A DNA stretch of 64,000 bases from Thermoanaerobaculum aquaticum (lineage in GTDB: Bacteria > Acidobacteriota > Thermoanaerobaculia > Thermoanaerobaculales > Thermoanaerobaculaceae): assembly GCF_000687145.1 (NCBI RefSeq), contig NZ_JMFG01000002.1, forward strand, positions 124,001 to 188,000. Reading direction: 5' to 3'. Under the pieces are notes generated by a model that saw only the letters and a list, made by a program, of their open reading frames with translations, did no database searches and had not been told where the DNA came from. This document shows positions 18,017 to 26,270 of the stretch, piece by piece; position 1 is the first letter of the stretch, and each line of letters begins with the position of its first letter. The position numbers and the translations under genes are program-made.

Positions 18017-18754
18017 TCACCCCTTTGCCCCGGCCACCGGGGCAGCTTGAATAATAGCGAAAAAGGAACCGGCGTCAAGGCTGGCGCCGCCCACCAACGC
18101 CCCGGCCACCCCTGGGGTGGCCAGGAGCTCCCCGGCGTTTTGCGGCTTCACGCTGCCCCCGTAAAGCACCGGCACCGCTTGGCCCGTGAGCTCCTGCAAA
18201 CGCTCATGTATAAAAGCGTGGGCTTCGGCCACCTGGGCTGGGGTGGCGTTGTGACCGGTGCCAATGGCCCACACCGGTTCGTAGGCAATCACCAGCTTTT
18301 GGGGGTCAAGGCCCGCCAGCACCGCGGTTTGCCTTTGCAAAACCGAAAGCGTTTCGCCACCCTCCCGCTCGGCCAGCGTTTCACCCACGCAAAAGATCAC
18401 CGAAAGCCCCGCTTCCTGGGCGGCCTTGGCCCGGGCCAGAGCGGTGTCGTCGGTTTCTCCAAAGAGCTTGCGCCGCTCGGAGTGGGCGATGATGACCCAG
18501 CTCACCCCCATTTCCGCCAAAAGGTTCGGGGAAACCTCACCGGTAAAAGCCCCTTCCCGCGCCCAGTGGCAGTTTTGCGCCCCCACCGCAAGCTCCGAAC
18601 CGGCGCAGAGCATCACCGCTTGCGGCAAAAGCGGAAACGGCGGGCACAAAACCACCTGGTGGGCGCAGCCCTCCAGCTGGGGGAGGAGCTCCTCGCAGTA
18701 AGCCGCAAGCTGGGAGGGTGAGCCGTACATCTTCCAGTTGGCCGCCAACAGCAC
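18017..18754 (-). CDS. tpiA: Triosephosphate isomerase
   Basis: Interconverts dihydroxyacetone phosphate and glyceraldehyde 3-phosphate. The 245-residue TIM barrel shows the N-terminal AANWKM with catalytic Lys, the catalytic His in VIIAHSERR, the catalytic Glu in VIAYEPVWAIGTG, and the phosphate-gripping loops VLYGGSVKP and GALVGGASL. The start is GTG 18754, which overlaps the end of pgk; the GGAGG at the end of pgk serves as RBS. An upstream ATG at 18775 is less likely. Confidence 0.97.
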   Translation of the reverse strand: MLLAANWKMYGSPSQLAAYCEELLPQLEGCAHQVVLCPPFPLLPQAVMLCAGSELAVGAQNCHWAREGAFTGEVSPNLLAEMGVSWVIIAHSERRKLFGETDDTALARAKAAQEAGLSVIFCVGETLAEREGGETLSVLQRQTAVLAGLDPQKLVIAYEPVWAIGTGHNATPAQVAEAHAFIHERLQELTGQAVPVLYGGSVKPQNAGELLATPGVAGALVGGASLDAGSFFAIIQAAPVAGAKG

Positions 18755-18755
18755 C

Positions 18756-19928
18756 TTAAGCCTCCAGTGCGGCAACGCCAGGGAGCGTGGCCCCCGCCAA
18801 GTACTCCAGGGACGCTCCGCCGCCGGTGGAAACGTGGGAAATGCGCGCAGCTACCCCGGCCAGCTGCACCGCTTCCACGCTTTCGCCGCCACCCACCACG
18901 GTAAACGCCTGGCTTTCCCCTAAAGCCCGGGCAATGGCCAGGGTGCCAGCGGCAAAAGCGGGCTTTTCGAAAACCCCCGCCGGGCCGTTCCAAAAGACCG
19001 TGCCCTTGCCAACCTTGGAAGCAATGAGCTTTACGGTTTGCGGACCCACGTCCAGAATCATGGCGTTTGCCGGGACCGTACTGACGGGCACCACCTGCCC
19101 TTCTGCTGCCTCGAGGTTTTCTGCCACTACCACATCCACCGGCAGCACCACCTGGGTACCCCGGGCGTGGGCTTGCTCCAGAATTTGGCGGGCGAGCTCC
19201 ACAAGATCCGGCTCCACCAGCGAGCGGCCCACGGACACGCCTTGCGCCAGCAGGAAGGTGTTGGCCAAACCGCCCACCAAGCACAGCACGTCGGCCTTTT
19301 GGGAAAGCGCCTGGAGGGTTTCCAGCTTGCCGGAGATCTTGGCCCCTCCGGCTATCACCACCAGCGGCCTTTGGGGGTTGTCTTTCACCTTTGAAAGCGC
19401 GGCAAGCTCGGCAAGCATCAAGGGCCCCGCGGCTTTTTCCGCAAAGAACTGAGCTACCCCGGCGGTGGAGGCGTGGGCGCGATGGGCGGCACCAAAGGCG
19501 TCGTTGACGTACACGTCCGCCAACGAAGCTAAAGCCCTGGCAAACTCCGGATCGTTGGCTTCCTCCCGGGGGTCAAAGCGCAGGTTTTCCAAGAGCACCA
19601 CCTGCCCGGGCTTGGCCTCCCCCACCGCGGCCTTGGCCTTCTCCCCCACCACATCCTCCACAAAAAGCACCGGGCAGCCGCTCCGCTCGGCCAAAACTGG
19701 GGCCACCGGCGCCAGGGAGTACCTGGGCTCGGGTTTGCCCTTGGGGCGACCCAAATGGGAGCAGGCCACCACCACCGCCCCGCGCTCCGCCAACGCCCGC
19801 ACCGTAGGGGCAGCGGCGCGGATGCGGGTGTCGTCGGCCACCTGGCCGTCTTTGAGGGGCACGTTGAGATCCAGCCGCAACAACACCCGGCGGCCGGAAA
19901 CCGCAAGCTCGTCCATGGTGCGGGGCAT
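18756..19928 (-). CDS. pgk: Phosphoglycerate kinase
   Basis: Transfers phosphate between 1,3-bisphosphoglycerate and ADP. The 390-residue protein has the N-terminal RVLLRLDLNVPLKDGQVADDTRI signature, LENLRFDPREEANDPEFA, VYVNDAFGAAHRAHAS, the nucleotide-binding GGAKISGKL, and the C-terminal TVVGGGESVEAV. The start is ATG 19928, two bases after the gap stop with GGGGGT upstream; another ATG four codons on is possible. It sits between gap and tpiA in one operon. Confidence 0.97.
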   Translation of the reverse strand: MPRTMDELAVSGRRVLLRLDLNVPLKDGQVADDTRIRAAAPTVRALAERGAVVVACSHLGRPKGKPEPRYSLAPVAPVLAERSGCPVLFVEDVVGEKAKAAVGEAKPGQVVLLENLRFDPREEANDPEFARALASLADVYVNDAFGAAHRAHASTAGVAQFFAEKAAGPLMLAELAALSKVKDNPQRPLVVIAGGAKISGKLETLQALSQKADVLCLVGGLANTFLLAQGVSVGRSLVEPDLVELARQILEQAHARGTQVVLPVDVVVAENLEAAEGQVVPVSTVPANAMILDVGPQTVKLIASKVGKGTVFWNGPAGVFEKPAFAAGTLAIARALGESQAFTVVGGGESVEAVQLAGVAARISHVSTGGGASLEYLAGATLPGVAALEA

Positions 19929-19930
19929 CG

Positions 19931-20932
19931 TTACCCCCGGGCGAACAGCTTGGCCACGTCCACGCAACGGGCGGCGTAGGCCCACTCGTTGTCGTACCAG
20001 GCGAGGACCTTGCCCATGCGGTCACCCACGGTGAGACAGGCCGGGGCATCCACGGTGGCCGATACCGTGCTCCCCCGGAAGTCAATGGACACCAGCTCCT
20101 CCTCACAAACCGCCAGCACCCCCGAAAGCGGCCCCGCTGCAGCTTTCCGGAAGGCGTCCAGCATGGCTTCGCGGGTGAACGGCTTTTCTGCCAAAAACGT
20201 GAAGTCCACCAGCGAAACGTCGTGGGTTGGGACCCGCACCGCCAGGCCGTCCAGCTTGCCCTTGAGCTCGGGGAAAACCTCGGCCATGGCCCGGGCGGCA
20301 CCGGTGGAGGTGGGGATCATGGAAACCCCGGCGGCTCTCGCCCGGCGTAAATCGCTGTGGGGCAGATCCAAGAGGCGTTGGTCGTTGGTCATGGCGTGCA
20401 CGGTGTTGAGCAAACCGTGGACGATGCCGAAGCTCTCGTGGAGCACCTTCACCACCGGAGCAAGGCAGTTGGTGGTGCAGGAGCCGTTGGAAACGATGCG
20501 GTGGCGGGAAGGATCCAGGAGGTGGTGGTTGACGCCGTACACCAGCGTGACATCCGCCCCTTTGGCCGGCGCGGTAATCAGCACCCAGCGCGCTCCCGCT
20601 TGCAGGTGCGCCTGGGCTTGCTCGGCCTTGGTGAAGCGGCCGGAAGCCTCCAGCACCAGATCCACCCCCAGCTCCTGCCAGGGGAGCTTGCTGGGATCCG
20701 GTTGCGCCAGCACCCGCAGGGGTTTGCCATCCACCAGGATGCAGTCGCCATCCACCTCCACCTGGCTCGCGAACGTACCGTGCACCGAATCGTACTTGAG
20801 AAGGTGCGCCAGGGTTTTGGCATCGGTAAGGTCGTTAGTGGCCACAAACTCCAGCTCCGGGAGCTGGAAAGCCTGCCGGTAGATCAGCCGTCCGATCCTG
20901 CCGAAACCGTTAATTGCCACTTTTAGGGCCAT
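19931..20932 (-). CDS. gap: Glyceraldehyde-3-phosphate dehydrogenase
   Basis: NAD-linked oxidative phosphorylation of glyceraldehyde 3-phosphate. The 333-residue protein has the N-terminal Rossmann motif KVAINGFGRIGRL, the active-site signature SNGSCTTNCLAP with catalytic Cys, the His-containing TVHAMTNDQ, and the C-terminal WYDNEWAYAAR. It is the first gene of the gap-pgk-tpiA-secG-tRNA-Leu operon. The ATG at 20932 has GGGGGGAG upstream; a TACAAT at 20960-20955 may be its -10, but no convincing -35 is seen. Confidence 0.98.
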   Translation of the reverse strand: MALKVAINGFGRIGRLIYRQAFQLPELEFVATNDLTDAKTLAHLLKYDSVHGTFASQVEVDGDCILVDGKPLRVLAQPDPSKLPWQELGVDLVLEASGRFTKAEQAQAHLQAGARWVLITAPAKGADVTLVYGVNHHLLDPSRHRIVSNGSCTTNCLAPVVKVLHESFGIVHGLLNTVHAMTNDQRLLDLPHSDLRRARAAGVSMIPTSTGAARAMAEVFPELKGKLDGLAVRVPTHDVSLVDFTFLAEKPFTREAMLDAFRKAAAGPLSGVLAVCEEELVSIDFRGSTVSATVDAPACLTVGDRMGKVLAWYDNEWAYAARCVDVAKLFARG

Positions 20933-20987
20933 GAGCTCCCCCCTTTCTGCCGGCATTGTACCCAAAAGCCCAGGCCGGTACGGTACC

Positions 20988-22022
20988 ATGGCGGCCATGG
21001 GTGCGCTCACCACCCGCGTGGCGGCCTTGCGATGGGACGGAAAGCTTTTCGTCCTGGATCAGCGTTTGCTCCCTTGGGAGGAGCGCTGGGTGGAGGTGAG
21101 CTCGGCGGAACAGGCGGTGGAGCTGATTCGCGGCTTGGCGGTGCGGGGGGCACCGGTCATTGGGCTGGTGGCCGCTTACGCCTTGGCTCTGGAAGCGCAC
21201 AAAAACCCCGACCTTTCCTACCTGGAAGCCCAGGGCCAAGCCTTAGCCCAGGCCCGACCCACCGCCGTGAACTTGCCCCACGCGGTGTCGTTGCTGTTGC
21301 AAGTGGCGCGGGAAACCCCCGAGCCAGAGCGCGCAAAAGCGCTTGCCGCCGCCGCGGAAGCCCTCCATCGCGCCGATGCTGAGGCCTGTCTGCGCATGGC
21401 TCAGCTTGGGGCGGCCTTTCTTTCGGGGCCTTCCCTTTCGGTGCTGACCCACTGCAACGCCGGCGCTTTAGCCACCGGCGGGGTGGGCACGGCCCTGGGG
21501 GTGGTGCGGGCGTTGCACGCCTCCGGCCGCCTTCACAGGCTTTACGCGTGCGAGGCCAGGCCGGTACTGCAGGGGGCACGCTTGACCGCCTGGGAAGCGG
21601 TTCAAGATGGCCTGCCCGTGACGCTGCTGGCGGATGGGGCGGCGGGCAGCTTGCTGGCTTCCGGTGCCGTTCACGCCGTGGTGGTGGGGGCCGATCGCAT
21701 TGCCGCCGATGGTTCGGTGGCCAACAAGGTGGGCACCTACCCCTTGGCGGTGCTGGCCCAGCGCCACCGTGTGCCCTTCCTGGTGGTGGCACCCACCACC
21801 ACCTTTGATCTTGCCTGTCCCTCAGGGGCGGCTATTCCCATTGAAAGCCGGCCTGCCGCAGAGGTAAGGGAGTGTGCGGGAAGGGCGGTGACGGCGGAAG
21901 GTGTGGGGGTGTTCAACCCCGCCTTTGACGTAACACCTCCCGAGCTGGTCACAGCCATCGTTTGCGAGCGGGGGGTCATTGCCCCGGTTACCGGCGAAAA
22001 CCTGCAGAGGGTTCTGGCATGA
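20988..22022 (+). CDS. mtnA: S-methyl-5-thioribose-1-phosphate isomerase
   Basis: Methionine salvage enzyme converting methylthioribose 1-phosphate to methylthioribulose 1-phosphate. About 344 residues, normal length. Family blocks are RGAPVIGLVAAYALAL, the catalytic Cys in LTHCNAGALATGG, EARPVLQGARLTAWE, and the catalytic Asp region GADRIAADGSVANKVGTY. The start is ATG 20988 or 20997; neither has a clear RBS. It overlaps tsaD by four bases (ATGA). The other mtn genes are not nearby. The related ribose-1,5-bisphosphate isomerase is a less likely alternative. Confidence 0.9.
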   Translation: MAAMGALTTRVAALRWDGKLFVLDQRLLPWEERWVEVSSAEQAVELIRGLAVRGAPVIGLVAAYALALEAHKNPDLSYLEAQGQALAQARPTAVNLPHAVSLLLQVARETPEPERAKALAAAAEALHRADAEACLRMAQLGAAFLSGPSLSVLTHCNAGALATGGVGTALGVVRALHASGRLHRLYACEARPVLQGARLTAWEAVQDGLPVTLLADGAAGSLLASGAVHAVVVGADRIAADGSVANKVGTYPLAVLAQRHRVPFLVVAPTTTFDLACPSGAAIPIESRPAAEVRECAGRAVTAEGVGVFNPAFDVTPPELVTAIVCERGVIAPVTGENLQRVLA

Positions 22023-23110
22023 AGACGCTGGCCATCGAAACCTCCTGCGACGAAACGTCGGTGGCGGTTTTGGGCCCCCAGGGGGAGGTGCTGGCCAACC
22101 TGGTTTCCTCCCAGGTGGCGGTGCACGCCCCGTACCTGGGTGTGGTACCGGAGCTGGCTGCTCGCCACCACGTGGAGGTGCTCCCCCGGCTCATGGGCGC
22201 TCTGGAGCAGCAGGGGCTGTTGGGGGATCTGGAGCTGGTGGCGGTGACTCAAGGACCGGGGCTCATTGGCTCCCTGCTGGTGGGCACCTGCTACGCCTCC
22301 GCTTTTGCGTACGCCCGGAACCTGCCGCTTTCTGCGGTGGATCACCTGGAGGGGCATTTGGTTTCGCCCTTCATGAACCTTGAAGGGCGGCCCGCCGAGG
22401 CCATACCCGACGGGGCTTTGACGCTGGTGGTTTCCGGCGGGCACTCCAGCTATTTCCTGTTTTCCCAAGGTAGAGGCGTTCCCCTCAACCGTACCCGGGA
22501 CGATGCGGCGGGGGAGGTTTTTGACAAGGTGGCGGCAGCTTTGGGCTTGGGTTACCCGGGGGGGCCGGTGGTGGACCGCTTAGCGGAAAACGGCGACCCT
22601 TCCGCCTTCCGCTTCTCCCCACCCCGCATCAAGGATCCCCACGGAGAGCTGGATTTTTCCTTTTCTGGCTTGAAAAGCGCCGTGATCCGCAAGGCGCAGG
22701 AGCTGGGCCTTGCCCCCCTTTCGGACCCCCAAAACCCTCCCCGGGAAGCCCTGGACCTTTTGGCTTCCTTCCGGGCCGCGGTGGTGAGCTGGCTTCTCGC
22801 CCCGCTGGAGGTTTTCTGCCAGCGCTATCAGCCCCCGGTGGTGGCGGCGGCAGGGGGAGTGGCGGCGAACCGGCTTTTGCGTTCCGAGCTGCAACGGTGG
22901 GGGGAGGCAAGCGGGGTGCGCGTCCGCATCCCACCCCTGGCCCTCACCACCGACAATGCCGCTATGATTGGCAGGGCCGGCCAGCTGCGGGCGGCCGCGG
23001 GTCTTCTCGCGGATCCCTTGGGCTTGGAGCCCTACGCCCGGGTGAGCTGGAAAGGGAGCGGTGAGCGGGGAACCGGCAAGCGCGTGTTCCCGCCGTTGGC
23101 GACGGTGTAA
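22019..23110 (+). CDS. tsaD: tRNA N6-threonylcarbamoyladenosine transferase TsaD
   Basis: Catalytic subunit that places threonylcarbamoyl on A37 of ANN-decoding tRNAs. The 363-residue protein has the ASKHA start LAIETSCDETSVAVL, the iron-binding ELAARHHVEVLP, TQGPGLIGSLLVG, VVSGGHSSYF, and RDDAAGEVFDKVA. Length is slightly above the usual 335-345 because of a short C-terminal tail. Its start overlaps the mtnA stop. TsaB, TsaC and TsaE are elsewhere. Confidence 0.96.
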   Translation: MKTLAIETSCDETSVAVLGPQGEVLANLVSSQVAVHAPYLGVVPELAARHHVEVLPRLMGALEQQGLLGDLELVAVTQGPGLIGSLLVGTCYASAFAYARNLPLSAVDHLEGHLVSPFMNLEGRPAEAIPDGALTLVVSGGHSSYFLFSQGRGVPLNRTRDDAAGEVFDKVAAALGLGYPGGPVVDRLAENGDPSAFRFSPPRIKDPHGELDFSFSGLKSAVIRKAQELGLAPLSDPQNPPREALDLLASFRAAVVSWLLAPLEVFCQRYQPPVVAAAGGVAANRLLRSELQRWGEASGVRVRIPPLALTTDNAAMIGRAGQLRAAAGLLADPLGLEPYARVSWKGSGERGTGKRVFPPLATV

Positions 23111-23143
23111 ACACCCCTTTTTTCGGGAACAAGGAGCAGCAGC

Positions 23144-24940
23144 ATGCCTCAGGATTTGATACGCAACTTTTGCATCATTGCCCACATTGACCACGGGAAG
23201 TCCACGCTGGCGGACAGGCTTTTAGAGCTCACCGGCGCCCTTTCCGCGCGGGAGATGATGGAGCAGGTGCTGGATTCCATGGACCTGGAGCGGGAGCGGG
23301 GAATTACCATCAAAGCCCACACCGTCACCTTGAGCTACCGGGCCCAGGACGGGAAAACCTACACCCTCAACCTCATTGACACCCCCGGTCACGTGGACTT
23401 TTCCTACGAGGTGTCGCGCTCCCTGGCGGCGTGCGAAGGGGCTTTGCTGGTGGTGGATGCGGCGCAAGGGGTGGAAGCGCAAACCCTGGCCAACGCCTAT
23501 CTGGCTGCCGAGCAGGGCCTGGAGCTTGTTCCCGTGCTCAACAAGGTGGACCTGCCGCAAGCCGAACCCGAGCGGGTGCGGGAGCAAATCGAGCAGGTGA
23601 TTGGCATCGAAGCCGACGAGGCGCTGCTCATTTCCGCAAAGACGGGCCTCGGGGTTCCCGCGGTGCTGGAAGCCATCGTGTCCCGCATCCCCCCTCCCCG
23701 GGGCAACCCCCAAGCGCCCCTGCGGGCCCTCATCTTTGACGCCGCCTACGACCCCTACCGCGGGGTTCGCTGCCTGGTGCGTGTGGTGGACGGTGAGCTC
23801 AAGGTGGGGCAAAAGATCCGCCTGGCCTCTTCGGGGCTGGAAGCCGAGGTGGAAGGCTTGGGCATCCTCACCCCCCGCCCGGTGCCCAAAGAGACCCTGG
23901 CCACCGGCGAGGTGGGCTACCTCTTTGCCGGGCTGAAGGAGCTGCGGCAAGTCCGGGTGGGGGATACGGTTTTGGATGCCGCAAACCCTGCCCCGGCCCT
24001 TCCCGGTTTTCGGGAGATCAAGCCCATGGTGTTTGCGGGGCTTTACCCCGTGGACTCCGGGGACTACCCGTTGCTGCGGGACGCCCTGGAAAAGCTCTCC
24101 CTCAACGATGCTGCCTTCACCTTCACCCCGGACAACTCCCAGGCGCTAGGTTTTGGCTTCCGCTGCGGTTTTTTGGGCCTTCTGCACATGGAAATCGTGC
24201 AGGAACGCCTGGAGCGGGAGTTTGGGGTGGAGCTCATCACCACCGCCCCCAACGTGGCCTACCGCGTGCTCACCACCGCCGGCGAAGTGGTGGAGGTGGA
24301 AAACCCGGCACAACTGCCACCTCCGGGGAACATCGAGGCCATCGAGGAACCCATCATCCTGGCCACGATCTTCACCCCCGAGGCCCATCTGGGCGCCATC
24401 CTCAAGCTCTGCGAGGAACGCCGGGGGGAGCAGGTGAAGCTGGAGTTTTTGGGTGGAGGGCGGGTGCTGGTGGAATACCGTCTGCCGCTGGCCGAGGTGG
24501 TTTTGGACTTTTACGACAAGCTCAAGTCCTGCTCCCGGGGTTACGCGTCCTTCGACTACCAGCTGGCCGGCTACCGTCAGGGGGATTTGGTTAAGCTGGA
24601 CATCCTAGTGAACGGAGAGCCGGTGGACGCCCTGGCCACCATCGTGCACCGGTCGCAGGCGTACCAAAAGGGCAGGGCGCTGGCGGAAAAGCTTAAGGAA
24701 ATGATCCCCCGCCAGCTCTTCGAGGTGGTGATCCAAGCGGCCATTGGCTCGCGGGTGATTGCCCGGGAGGTGGTAAAGCCCTTGCGCAAGAACGTGCTGG
24801 CCAAGTGCTACGGTGGCGACATCACCCGCAAGCGCAAGCTCCTGGAGCGCCAAAAGGAAGGCAAAAAGCGCATGAAGCGCCTGGGCCGGGTGGACATCCC
24901 CCAGGAAGCGTTTCTGGCGGTTCTCAAAGTGGAGTCCTGA
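23144..24940 (+). CDS. lepA: Elongation factor 4 (LepA)
   Basis: Ribosome-bound GTPase of 598 residues, the normal length. G1 is [10 protein letters not shown]2/G3 are [13 protein letters not shown] and DTPGHVDF, G4 is NKVDLP, followed by EF-G-like domains II, III and V and the LepA-specific C-terminal domain ([18 protein letters not shown] near residue 560). An AGGAG lies seven bases before the ATG. It is followed by lepB, the classic lepA-lepB order. Confidence 0.98.
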   Translation: MPQDLIRNFCIIAHIDHGKSTLADRLLELTGALSAREMMEQVLDSMDLERERGITIKAHTVTLSYRAQDGKTYTLNLIDTPGHVDFSYEVSRSLAACEGALLVVDAAQGVEAQTLANAYLAAEQGLELVPVLNKVDLPQAEPERVREQIEQVIGIEADEALLISAKTGLGVPAVLEAIVSRIPPPRGNPQAPLRALIFDAAYDPYRGVRCLVRVVDGELKVGQKIRLASSGLEAEVEGLGILTPRPVPKETLATGEVGYLFAGLKELRQVRVGDTVLDAANPAPALPGFREIKPMVFAGLYPVDSGDYPLLRDALEKLSLNDAAFTFTPDNSQALGFGFRCGFLGLLHMEIVQERLEREFGVELITTAPNVAYRVLTTAGEVVEVENPAQLPPPGNIEAIEEPIILATIFTPEAHLGAILKLCEERRGEQVKLEFLGGGRVLVEYRLPLAEVVLDFYDKLKSCSRGYASFDYQLAGYRQGDLVKLDILVNGEPVDALATIVHRSQAYQKGRALAEKLKEMIPRQLFEVVIQAAIGSRVIAREVVKPLRKNVLAKCYGGDITRKRKLLERQKEGKKRMKRLGRVDIPQEAFLAVLKVES

Positions 24941-24983
24941 AGCTCTGCTACCATACCTTGCCCGCAAGGGCGGAGGCGCAAGG

Positions 24984-25679
24984 GTGAAGAAACACGGGGT
25001 TTTCCGCGAGTACTACGAGGCCATCCTGGTGGCGGTGGCCTTTACGCTTTTTGCCCGCACCTTTGTGGTGCAGGCCTTCAAGATCCCCTCCGGATCCATG
25101 GAGGACAACCTGCTCATTGGCGACCACCTGTTCGTCAACAAGTTCATTTACGCGCCGCACTGGGACACCCCTTTGCACCGCTTGCTCCCTTACCGGGACG
25201 TGCAACGGGGGGACGTGGTGGTCTTCAAGTTCCCCCAGGATCCCCAGCGGGACTTCATCAAGAGGGCGGTGGCCGTGGGTGGTGATCGGGTGGAAATCCG
25301 CGCCAAAAGGCTCTACATCAACGGCCAGCCGGAAAACAACCCCCGGGCGGTTTTCAAAGACCCCGCCATTTTGCCCCCCTCTCCCTACCTCCCCGACGAC
25401 CGCCGGTTCCGTGACTTTTACGGCCCCTACGAGGTTCCGCAGGGTCACGTCTTTTGCATGGGGGACAACCGGGATAACTCCTACGACTCTCGCTTTTGGG
25501 GCTCGGTGCCCCGCAGCTACTTCAAGGGTCGGGCGTTCATGATTTACTGGTCCTACGCGGCTGAACCCCATCAGGTGGTGTCCGGAAGCTTTGGCGAAGG
25601 GCTTCGCAACCTCGCCAACGTGGTGGTGCATTTCTTCACCCGCACCCGCTGGGAGCGCACCTTCATGCTCATCCGCTAG
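24984..25679 (+). CDS. lepB: Signal peptidase I
   Basis: Membrane serine protease that removes signal peptides from exported proteins. 231 residues with one N-terminal membrane helix (about 13-30), catalytic Ser38 in FKIPSGSMEDNLL, catalytic Lys93 in DFIKRAVAVGGD, and the box MGDNRDNSYDSRFWG. Translation starts at GTG with GGAGG eight bases upstream. It lies directly downstream of lepA. Confidence 0.97.
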   Translation: MKKHGVFREYYEAILVAVAFTLFARTFVVQAFKIPSGSMEDNLLIGDHLFVNKFIYAPHWDTPLHRLLPYRDVQRGDVVVFKFPQDPQRDFIKRAVAVGGDRVEIRAKRLYINGQPENNPRAVFKDPAILPPSPYLPDDRRFRDFYGPYEVPQGHVFCMGDNRDNSYDSRFWGSVPRSYFKGRAFMIYWSYAAEPHQVVSGSFGEGLRNLANVVVHFFTRTRWERTFMLIR

Positions 25680-25700
25680 AATTGGGTTCAGGAGGTCACT

Positions 25701-26066
25701 ATGCGGTTGCGCTCGCAGGCAGGTCGGGGCATGGTTGGTTGCCTTTTTGGAGTGGCCATCATGGCCTTTGCCATCGTGACCGGAATCCGGGTCATTCCGG
25801 TGAAAACCAAGGTCATGGAGCTGAAGCGGTTTGCGGAAACGCAAGCGGAGCAGGCCTCGCTTCCCCAGCACACCGATGAGTACATCGTGGACCAAATCTT
25901 CAACAAAGCCCGGTCGCTTCGCTTGCCGCTGAACAAGGAGGCCATCCGCGTTCGCCGGGACATGGGTACCTGTTACGTGGATTACAACTTCACGGTGCCC
26001 CTCAATATCCCGCTTTACAAGTACGACTGGAAAGTGGAAGAGCACATCGAAAGACCGCTGTTCTAA
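25701..26066 (+). CDS. Small membrane-anchored protein, possibly DUF4845-like
   Basis: A 121-residue protein with one N-terminal membrane helix (about GCLFGVAIMAFAIVTGIRVI) and an extracytoplasmic part containing DEYIVDQIFNKARSLRLPL and CYVDYNFTVPLNIPLYKYDW. The layout, a single helix plus a small alpha-beta domain next to lepB, resembles DUF4845 proteins, but I cannot confirm the family. It follows lepB by 21 bases and has an RBS (AGGAGG). It ends just before a hairpin terminator. Confidence 0.65.
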   Translation: MRLRSQAGRGMVGCLFGVAIMAFAIVTGIRVIPVKTKVMELKRFAETQAEQASLPQHTDEYIVDQIFNKARSLRLPLNKEAIRVRRDMGTCYVDYNFTVPLNIPLYKYDWKVEEHIERPLF

Positions 26067-26071
26067 CGGCC

Positions 26072-26096
26072 TTCGCGCCTGGGCTTCAGGCGCGAA
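26072..26096. terminator. Hairpin between convergent genes (likely terminator)
   Basis: TTCGCGCCTG pairs with CAGGCGCGAA across a five-base loop, a perfect 10-bp stem in the gap between two convergent genes. There is no T-run on either side, so termination is inferred from position and stem strength. Confidence 0.5.
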
Positions 26097-26120
26097 CGGG
26101 GGCTTTGCCGCCTTACAACG

Positions 26121-26270
26121 CTACGGCGTAATTACCACCGGCTCTTCGTCGGGCCGGCGCTTCTTCTTTTCGGTGGTTACCAGCACTTTCCACATGCAGT
26201 AACCGGTGAGGCCAGCAATAAAGCCCCAGGCCGAAATCAAAAACAGCCATCCAGCCCACGTGAGCGTCAT
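26121..26270 (-). CDS. 49-residue single-helix membrane protein, putative small subunit of the NSS transporter
   Basis: A short protein with one membrane helix (about WAGWLFLISAWGFIAGLTGYC), then a basic stretch TTEKKKRRPDEEP. Its ATG overlaps the stop of the NSS transporter by four bases, so the two are translationally coupled. Bacterial NSS transporters of the MetP type have a small helix protein (MetS) encoded right after them; this gene matches in size, topology and position. The role as an accessory subunit is inferred. Confidence 0.65.
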   Translation of the reverse strand: MTLTWAGWLFLISAWGFIAGLTGYCMWKVLVTTEKKKRRPDEEPVVITP

